Shown here: in pieces, positions 57,037 to 64,000 of the stretch
How the letters are laid out: the number at the start of each line of letters is the position of its first letter
How positions within the stretch are numbered: position 1 is the stretch's first letter
DNA from: Protopterus annectens
Lineage: Eukaryota > Chordata > Ceratodontiformes > Protopteridae
Assembly (NCBI RefSeq): GCF_019279795.1
Contig: NC_056737.1
Span: 1,199,585,723 to 1,199,649,722, forward strand
Reading direction: 5' to 3'
Length of the DNA: 64,000 nt
Position numbers and translations under genes: made by a program
The notes under the pieces: model-generated
Databases searched by the model: none
What the model was told of the DNA's origin: nothing
What the model saw: the letters and a program-made list of their open reading frames with translations, nothing else

Positions 57037-57172
57037 TGTTCATAGTTGAATACTAGGCTAACTGCCCTGGAGGGCATTTGAAGCCTAGCCAGTAACCCAA
57101 GATCAGAAGCAAACCCTCTAGGTTGCATCTGTGAGATGAAGTCCTTAACCATTATACCAAACCCATAAATAT
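57037..57172 (-). repeat. tRNA-derived SINE with CR1-like 3' tail
   Basis: On the minus strand: tRNA-like head with A-box-like 'tggtataatggttaagga' and B-box-like 'gggtttgcttctgatc', then the tail 'ctggctaggcttcaaatgcc', 'agggcagttagcctagtatt' and 'ctatgaac'. The tail matches the 3' end of the CR1-like LINE at 37.41-37.47 kb. A second, more degraded copy is at 15.83 kb. Confidence 0.7.
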
Positions 57173-57950
57173 GACTATACGAGAGGATAGGCAAGTCTAT
57201 CCTTGGGGAAGCTGTGTAAAGTCAGCCTTGTACTGCCACAATCTCTCACAGGAGATCAGGTAATGCAAATGTGCAGCTTTGGGGGGAGGGGACATTTGTC
57301 TCACTAAGCCACTGCATAATGCTGGTGTGCAACAGCCCACACTCACATCAGGAAGGCATTGGGGGCCTGTGAGGTGATGTAGTTCATACGTCTCCCCACT
57401 TCTCAGGGGTTGGGTTAGGTTAATAAAATGCATTCACTGCAGGAATATCAGTGAGGGCATAGCATGGCTGCCTAAATGGTGCCCCCCACCAGACAGCCCT
57501 TGCCCTGATCCTGGGTGAAATTCCCGGGTAGGGGAATAAACAGGCCATGTCCAAACAGGTAAGGTGTGATGGTCAACAATCACTGCTGAAGAAAATCACA
57601 TCGCCCATCTTATTTAAACAAATGTTTTGGAATAACTTTAAAATAACCGATACTAAAACAGTCTAACTGCAGTTTTTTTCAGTTGCCAGCTGGTTGTGAT
57701 TTGCTTTATTTATAGATAGATTTGTTTTCTTTTCATTAATTTTCAAAGAAATTAACATCAAATACCATGTGTGTCACTTTCAACAAGTACAGTATGCATT
57801 AACTATTAACAAATTTAATGTAATCCTTCTGGAAAAGAAAGCATGCTTGAAAAATGGAATATAAAGGGTTAAGGTTAAGTATTAAAATGCTATATAGTAG
57901 GGTCTGCTCCACTGTACTTCTGTATTACAAGTTTGAAGCTACTAATAGCT
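57173..57950. other. Unassigned, repeat-like sequence
   Basis: 57440-57600 has a structured, GC-richer composition ('tgatcctgggtgaaattccc', 'gatggtcaacaatcactgct') suggestive of an old SINE, but no second good copy was found in the window. The remainder shows nothing. Confidence 0.35.
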
Positions 57951-58105
57951 ATAGGTTCATAGGTAGGTACTAGGCTCTCTGCCCGAGGGCATTTATAAGC
58001 CTAGCCAGAGTGTGTCGGCTTTCACCGCCCCATTGATTAATTAACTGATCCTCTGTCAAGCGGAGCCAATGAAGTGATCGGTACTCAGAACAGATCACGA
58101 AGCTT
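57951..58105 (-). mobile_element. CR1-like LINE 3' end fragment
   Basis: 'ataggttcataggtaggtac', 'ctaggctctctgcccgaggg', 'catttataagcctagcca' and 'ctctgtcaagcggagc' match the 3' end at 37.41-37.56 kb. Only the 3' UTR is present. Confidence 0.75.
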
Positions 58106-59555
58106 GGGTGTGATATGACTATAAACGCCAGGTAGCAGTAAGGAACATTGCAGTAAAGTTTTGCACCAGCTAGAATCAATTAATTGCGGTGTCACTCAGC
58201 CTCAGGAAAGGGAATTCCACTAGTTATGTTGTCAAGTGCTACAAGTACCTAATAGCAGTGATATTCAGCAGATGATAATATGACACTTGGTCCTGAAATA
58301 TCAGCCTGTTACCAAGAATAATGCCAGATTTGCACCTCTGATGCACAGTACAGCATGTCTCTATCATAACTAGTACAAGGAGGTGAGGCAAAAGCTGCTA
58401 AGTCCCATACTGGAGCATGAAGAGCCAAGGCCTCACTCTCGGATGAGATGGATTTCAACGGATTTCTGTTATTATAATTGCCATTAGTGAATAACATCCA
58501 GGTTGTGTTTTAGGTGTTCTAACGTAAAGGAGGACTAAATTTTCTGCATCACCCATATAAGAGTCACAGCACAGACCTCAGCTGATAATGATATGCGTAA
58601 AACTAGCCTCAGAATGAAACCCTTGGTAGTCTCCAGTCCAGATGGTAGGAAGACTTATAAACACCTAACACAGCCATATGAATTCATCCTGAAAATTAAC
58701 AGGCAGCCCATTCCAAAACAGCTTGTCCCATTAAGACACAATTATCATTCATATTAAATGTTACCAATAGATGAAGGGGTAATCAAGCTGAGTTAACAGC
58801 AATGATTTATTTTTACCATAAGATCATTTACTACTCTGAACAGGAAAATCTCAGAATTATGGTGATCCAAAAGCTGAAATGATAAGGATCCAAGAGGTTG
58901 AATCTTGAGTGAGATTCAAACTGTAAATAAAGTGCATCCTTAATAGCTTTGTTAATGAAAGGAAAGTCTGACATAGGCTGGTAGTCATCACAGAGCCTGA
59001 GATCCTCAATATTTTCTTGAAGGCCTTGATTATCAAAGTCTACGTTAAACTAGGTGAAAGAATCCTGGACATCAGAAAGCACCCCCCACCACCACCACCA
59101 CCACCACCACCAGACATCTGAAACTGCTTCTTTAAACACTGATATGTTTGTAAAACTCTAAGGATTGCATGAGGCCAGTGGACGAGAAAGGAAAATTCCA
59201 ACAAGCAGGAAGGCATTCTACCCATCGACCATGTGAAGCTCCATCTCTAAAAATGTTATGTAATAGCAATACTCCACAATCTAGAAGATGACCACTAAGA
59301 AATGTCAGATGTAATATTAGGCCAAGACTAATTCAATAATAAATCCAGATAGAAATATTAGCTTAGACATGATCATGACACATGAAAGATACCTTTTTAC
59401 AAAAGTATGATAAATCTATGCATGCCATTTCAGAATATACATATTTTTATGCGCATCCTCTGTGTAATATCAACACATTAATCCACATCCTTTGCTCATC
59501 ATAATCTCTCTCACACAGTAAAATCTCTGAAAGGTATAATTTGGGACTCAGAAAG
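58106..59555. other. Unassigned sequence
   Basis: No coding domain recognised. A (CCA)n tract of about 11 units occurs at 59080-59112. Confidence 0.4.
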
Positions 59556-60935
59556 GAACAAAAATAAAGACTTCTCATCTTCTCTTTGTAGATGATTTAA
59601 AACTGTATAGCTCATCAGATGAGGAACTGAAAGCACAACTGCAAGTAGTGAAACCTTTTTCAGATGATATAAGAATTCCTTTGGTCTTGATAAATGTGCA
59701 AAAGCAACCTTTAAAGCAGGAAAGCCGCAGCACCAGGAAAACAGTTTGGGACAAGAATGCGATATAAAAGAACTTCAGCAAGAGGGAGTGTATAAATATT
59801 TGGGAACTGATGAAGGATCAACAATAAAACATGAACAAATGTGAATACAACTTAATAAAGAATATTTTAGAAGACAAACTAATACTGAAACAGCGCTGAC
59901 ATTCAGGAACAAAGTTCACGCTGTAAACCAGTTTGCTCTTCCTGTCCTAACTTACAGTTTTGGAGTGACTGACTGGCCCCAAAAGGTGTTGGATAGATGA
60001 GACAGGAAAACAAGAAGGATGCTTCATGCTCACCAAATGATTTATAAAAATCAGTGCATACCAAGATTATATAGTTCCTGTACCGAAGGAAAAATGGGCT
60101 TCCTTGAAACTTGATTACATGTATAGATCTGCAATCATGGGACTCCACACACATCTGCTGAACTCACAAGACCCAGATGTAGCGATTGTTTTGAAACATG
60201 AGGAGAATAAATCTAAGATGACTTCCCTGCTTAGTCTACCAAAAGCATATCTGGAAAATTTATAAATATAGATGCAAGTATAGAAAACTCCTGGAACAAC
60301 CTCATATTGATCAGCTTCGAATGCAGGAATAGTAAAGGAGAGGTGAATTCAAACCAAAAGATGAAAAATTAATATTGGCGGCCCAAGATAGTAGGCTATG
60401 TGCAAGTTGATTTACAAAGTCCATTGAACACATGGGAGAAACAGACAAGCAACCTTGTTGCTTCTTGTGACATACTAATGGCAGAATAACTGTATACTGA
60501 AAGGCATAATAATGTGGCAAGACTGTTGCACTGGGGGGTGTGCAAACATTATAATACTGAAGTATCTAAAAAGCACTGGAAACATGAGCCACAAAGCATA
60601 GAAAATGATGAAGTCTACATCACATGGGCTCACCCATTACCAACAGTTCAAAAGATAGATGCAAGAAAACCAGATATAGCAGTCCATGAAAAGAAGACAA
60701 AAGTAGCATTGATCACTGAAGTCGCTACACCCAGTGACTACAGAATCTTGCATACAGAGAGTCACAAAGTCATAAAACATCAGAATTTGCAGGCAAAAAT
60801 GAGAGCAATGTGGAAGAAAGATACCCAAACAGTTCCAGTAGTAGTAGTAGTAGAAACGAGTCTTATAAAAAAGAAACTACAATCATATTTAGATATGTTA
60901 CCAAGGGTCTATATTACATCACCGAACGCTTAAAA
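59556..60935 (+). mobile_element. LINE with restriction-like endonuclease, 3' half of the ORF
   Basis: Begins in the RT at 'FVDDLKLYSSSDEELKAQLQ' (FVDD active-site block, about 59598) and 'PFGLDKCAKATFKAGK', continues through 'GVYKYLGTDEG', 'NKVHAVNQFALPVLTYSFGV' and 'DRKTRRMLHAHQMI' with several stops, and ends with an open frame coding for the endonuclease domain. The pattern fits LINEs that encode a C-terminal restriction-like endonuclease (R2/R4/NeSL/Hero group); I cannot fix the clade. The 5' half is missing. Confidence 0.7.
60514..60933 (+). pseudogene. Restriction-like endonuclease domain of the LINE
   Basis: The 139-aa open frame contains 'ARLLHWGVCKHYNTEVSKKH', 'HEPQSIENDEVYITWAHPLP', 'KIDARKPDIAVHEKKTKVAL', 'ITEVATPSDYR' and 'KKLQSYLDMLPRVY'. 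The KPD followed about 12 residues later by an acidic residue (ITEV) fits the PD-(D/E)XK type motif of these LINE endonucleases. The upstream RT part is broken by stops. A GTA-type run gives 'VPVVVVVE' where the family has 'VPVVVGA'. Confidence 0.7.
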
Positions 60936-61860
60936 AAGCGGACGGTGATTAATCGATCCTATGTAAGCAAAAGCTTACAATGTCGAACTGTCAGAGCAGT
61001 GATTTTTTTTTTCCAAGGGAAAAAAATTGCTGTTCCAACAAAAAAAAAAAGAAAACACTTTAAAACATTACATTAAGGGGGACTATGCCCCTCACGCCCC
61101 CCTACTTCAATATACCAACTCCGAGACTGCACTACAGTGCCGAAAATGGCAAAGTAATGAAGCGGCCAAGCAAATTCTTTCCCAGGCAAAGAATTTGCTT
61201 AAAAGCCGCTTTGATATTTTGCCTCTTCAGTCTTTTATGTTCGACCAAGACACATTCGAAAGAATGCGTCTTCGGTCTTGTAATAGGAACCTGTTACCAA
61301 TACATGTAACTCCATATGAATTGCAGAAGGAGTCATTACTGGGCACATTGCAGGTGCTGCGAAGAGCACTTCTGGCTAACATCAAAGATTGAAACAATAC
61401 TAATTTCATGAACTTTAATCATACTTTGACTTAGGAATGGAGTTCATTCCCATCATGGTATTAGAAACCCAAAAGACTTGGAGAAATTAAAAAAAATGAG
61501 TAAAATCTCTGCTATAAACATAATCCCAGGTGTAGTTATTTATGAATTTTCTTATTTGGAGTATAACTAAAAATAAATAAAAAGTATCTTCAAGCAGATA
61601 TTCAGAAAATCACATTATGGCCAAAATGGGCCAAATCCTACAAAGCTAAGTAAATAATATTAAAATGTCAGAAACATAATTTAACTATAAAGCTAACAAA
61701 ATCTAGCATAACTCATTTTTTACACAATAGACCATAATTGTATGTGATAGGTCTGTGAGCTCAGATTAACACTCTACATGACATGACATTCGGCAAAGAT
61801 AATTTTGCAGAAGAACCCACATTTTGTCAGGCAGGTTGTTACTAAGCTTGCAGTCCAATG
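60936..61860. other. Unassigned, with an open frame at 61027-61392
   Basis: The 121-aa forward frame (61027-61392) contains 'ETALQCRKWQSNEAAKQILS' and 'LRSCNRNLLPIHVTPYELQK'. I do not recognise it. It could be chance, a decayed transposon ORF or a fragment of a coding sequence. It starts in a Lys-rich stretch caused by A-runs. The rest of the segment shows nothing. Confidence 0.3.
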
Positions 61861-62040
61861 AACCATTGAATAGCTTAGCCCAAATCAGCAGAGGCCCACA
61901 AGTACTGCCTGGTGATGTTATTTGCTTGAGGGCACACAGTAGACAAATGAGAGTGAACAGCATCAAACCCTGCACCACAGGAAGTATAGTTTGCAGCCTT
62001 AAACCCTTGCACCAACTGCCAGGAAGCTTGGTTAGCGACA
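61861..62040 (-). repeat. tRNA-derived SINE, single-headed relative of the 30 kb copy
   Basis: On the minus strand: 'cagttggtgcaagggtttaa', 'cttcctgtggtgcagggttt' (B-box-like), 'tctactgtgtgccctcaag' and 'gatttgggctaagct'. The same order appears in the body of the 29.99-30.60 kb SINE. Confidence 0.6.
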
Positions 62041-63254
62041 CATTTCTTGAAGTCACTATTTTTTTTTTTCAGATACAAGCTTAATTGTAGAGTCATCTGT
62101 GGTGTCCCGATAACTCTTCTAACTTCTGAATATCTTTTCAAAGGTTTGGAGCACTGACACATTGGCCATTTTACATTTAAAGAATCTGACATTGTTTAAA
62201 TTCGAGTGGCTGTTGAATTTTTTTTTTTTAGAATTTGGCAAAAACTTGTTTGTACAATATGTTTTTGTCAACTAGTAGATGTACAGTTTATTGCATCAGA
62301 ATATTAGGTAACTGAGAAGTTTCAACATGCTTTCTGGGATGGGTGTATTTTCATTCAGGTACCTGTCTTGGAATCATCAACATCACATGTAAGTTTTAGC
62401 TCAAAGTATTGTCCACTTCCTACTGTAGGTATAGCTGTGACTAGTAACAATATATGCCATCATGTCCAAAGTGATAACATACGACACTGCCTATGACTGT
62501 ACAGAAGAAGACACTGTGTAGCAGTGTGTGCATGTTCTTATATCCTTAGCTGGGAAGCTCCCAGATTGTAAAGTATACATGACTCACACTGAAAGATGAC
62601 ACTGCGCAATTTCAAATGCATCTATCACTTAGAACGATATCCTGCTTTTTTTCCTAGCTGTGTCCTAGAGGGGTTTGCTGCCTAATGCATTTGTCTGAAA
62701 TGTATTTTCTGGATTTAATCTGAAAGTTGTCTTGTTTATGATTACAAGGAACTTGATCATTATGAACCGAGATTTTCTGTATTAATTTACTTCCTGGCAT
62801 TTATTCCATTTGCAAAGTGTTTTCCCTTGTCAGGTGTATGCTGAAAGAGTGTTAGTATATTGTTTTGCACCAGAAAGAGGTGCACTGTTAGATGCAGTAA
62901 TACCCTGCAGGGATTTAATCTGTTAAAAACAGAAGATCTGCAGATTAGTGTCAGTATCACACAACTTTTTGCACTTACGTGGCTGTCCCTGTAAAACTCT
63001 AGAATAAGGTGGTTTATCTCTGTAGGACAGAATCCCAGTATAGCCCAAGAAGTCACATTTAACACTCTGTAGCATTTTCCATGACAGCCTAATTGTCTTG
63101 TGTGCATTTGTATTAGGAGAATGTTCTAGCTTAAATTTCTTCTCCCTAGAGATTTTGCAATGCAGTGTGTACTTATTTCATTTGTTGTTGATTGAGTAAA
63201 CTAAATACATGCATGCAACTGTTTTCCATAACAAGATGAGAATACTGTTTTGCT
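62041..63254. other. Unassigned sequence
   Basis: No gene or repeat identified; frame 62787-63107 (minus) has no recognised domain. Confidence 0.4.
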
Positions 63255-63365
63255 TTGAGCCCTGTAGTATGCACACAGAAATGTGTGGATTCAAACCTAG
63301 GTCTACACGATAAAGCTTACTAGAAGCTCATACACTTAACCTTCTCATCTGTACCAGAAACATCT
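63255..63365 (-). repeat. Possible tRNA-derived SINE head
   Basis: On the minus strand: 'gagaaggttaagtgtatgag' (A-box-like) and 'ctaggtttgaatccacac' (B-box-like). No body could be matched to other copies. Confidence 0.4.
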
Positions 63366-63755
63366 GTTGTTTGCCAACATGGTCTGTACCACCCCTCTGT
63401 GGTTAGTGTATAAATCCTCTTACCAGCAGTACTGGACAACGCAAGTACAGGGTAGGGCATGTGATGGTTCAAGTAATTTCTAGTGGAGAGAGTGGTTGTT
63501 GTTTACAAAGTATGTTGACAGACATTGTGAAAAGGCATGTACATTAGGAGCTTAAGCCACTGGTATACATTTGACCACATGAATGCATATCAGATGATGT
63601 AGGAGTTGGTTTAATGAATGTTAACAGAGCTTATTCATACTCTCATTTCATTAATGTGTGATCTCTCAAATGGAAGACAATGTTTCTTGTTTTACAAGAC
63701 CAATACCAAGATCACCTACAGATACCAGTCTGTTGGCCTCCTTTTTCACACCATA
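63366..63755. other. Unassigned spacer
   Basis: No feature recognised. Confidence 0.4.
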
Positions 63756-63802
63756 GATGTGTGTGTGTGTGTGTGTGTTTTATTATGCATGTTTCATATA
63801 TA

Positions 63803-63868
<66 letters not shown>
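63756..63868. repeat. (GT)n microsatellite, two tracts
   Basis: About 10 GT units at 63757-63778 and about 31 at 63805-63868, separated by 'tttattatgcatgtttcata'-type AT-rich sequence. Confidence 0.95.
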
Positions 63869-63872
<4 letters not shown>

Positions 63873-64000
63873 CACTTAATCAAATGTGCACTTTCGCGAA
63901 CACTGGTTCACCGAACTGAACATAAAAAAAACAAAAAAACAAACAAACACTGTGCCACCGAAGCACGGTACAGTAGGGATAAGGAAATATACTTGTTTCC

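Noticed and set aside
57037..57172. A functional tRNA gene
   Set aside because: Only promoter-box-like segments are present; no cloverleaf could be formed by eye, and the sequence continues into a LINE-type tail.

Overview
Eukaryotic DNA, almost certainly from a non-mammalian vertebrate with a large, repeat-rich genome. The mix of DIRS tyrosine-recombinase retrotransposons, a Penelope-like element, CR1/L2/L1/RLE-type LINEs, tRNA-derived SINEs resembling the DANA/V-SINE group and long (GT)n and (TA)n tracts points to an amphibian (caecilian, salamander or frog); a lungfish or another fish-like lineage is not excluded. I found no host protein-coding exon, rRNA or functional tRNA gene that I can defend. 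The window reads as intergenic or intronic sequence built from layered transposon insertions.

Layout. 1-6.9 kb: mostly unassigned, with degraded V-SINE copies, a large (GT)n block at 2.95-3.27 kb and an inverted V-SINE pair at 4.7-5.2 kb. 6.9-11.3 kb: a decayed minus-strand DIRS element, split by an L2-like LINE end and a CR1-like LINE. 11.3-12.75 kb: a MITE and the recombinase end of a second DIRS family. 12.75-16.9 kb: a nearly complete minus-strand CR1-like LINE (ORF1 with an esterase-like domain, endonuclease, RT). 17.15-18.83 kb: another DIRS relic, interrupted by a perfect 511-bp-arm palindrome with a 14-bp target duplication and a hammerhead-like motif in each arm. 18.84-19.30 kb: a second, diverged inverted repeat of the same style. 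21.5-29.8 kb: an L1 LINE split by a 5.4 kb DIRS element (copy A). 30.0-30.6 kb: a SINE with a tRNA-like head tandemly repeated about five times. 31.5-33.6 kb: a Penelope-like element with long inverted terminal repeats and a 19-bp target duplication. 34.1-35.0 kb: a truncated L1 with target duplication. 35.8-37.4 kb: an L2-like LINE. 37.4-38.8 kb: a CR1-like LINE. 39-46 kb: SINEs, MITEs, microsatellites and CR1 fragments. 46.56-50.49 kb and 50.72-56.88 kb: two further DIRS elements (B, an internal deletion derivative; C, the most complete) in the same orientation, about 230 bp apart. 57-64 kb: SINE copies, an RLE-type LINE fragment and a terminal (GT)n tract.

How the parts work together. DIRS copies A, B and C each keep the family's replication signals: inverted terminal repeats with unique outer ends, plus an internal complementary region (ICR) that pairs with both outer ends. 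Each coding region is broken in a different way: A lacks the RT core, B lacks RT, RNase H, the methyltransferase-like domain and most of the recombinase, and C carries frameshifts and a YLDN in place of YLDD. Several SINEs probably depend on LINEs seen here; the clearest is a tRNA-derived SINE whose 3' tail matches the 3' end of the local CR1-like LINE. All assignments come from reading the sequence; no database search was run, and boundaries are approximate unless a target duplication is given.
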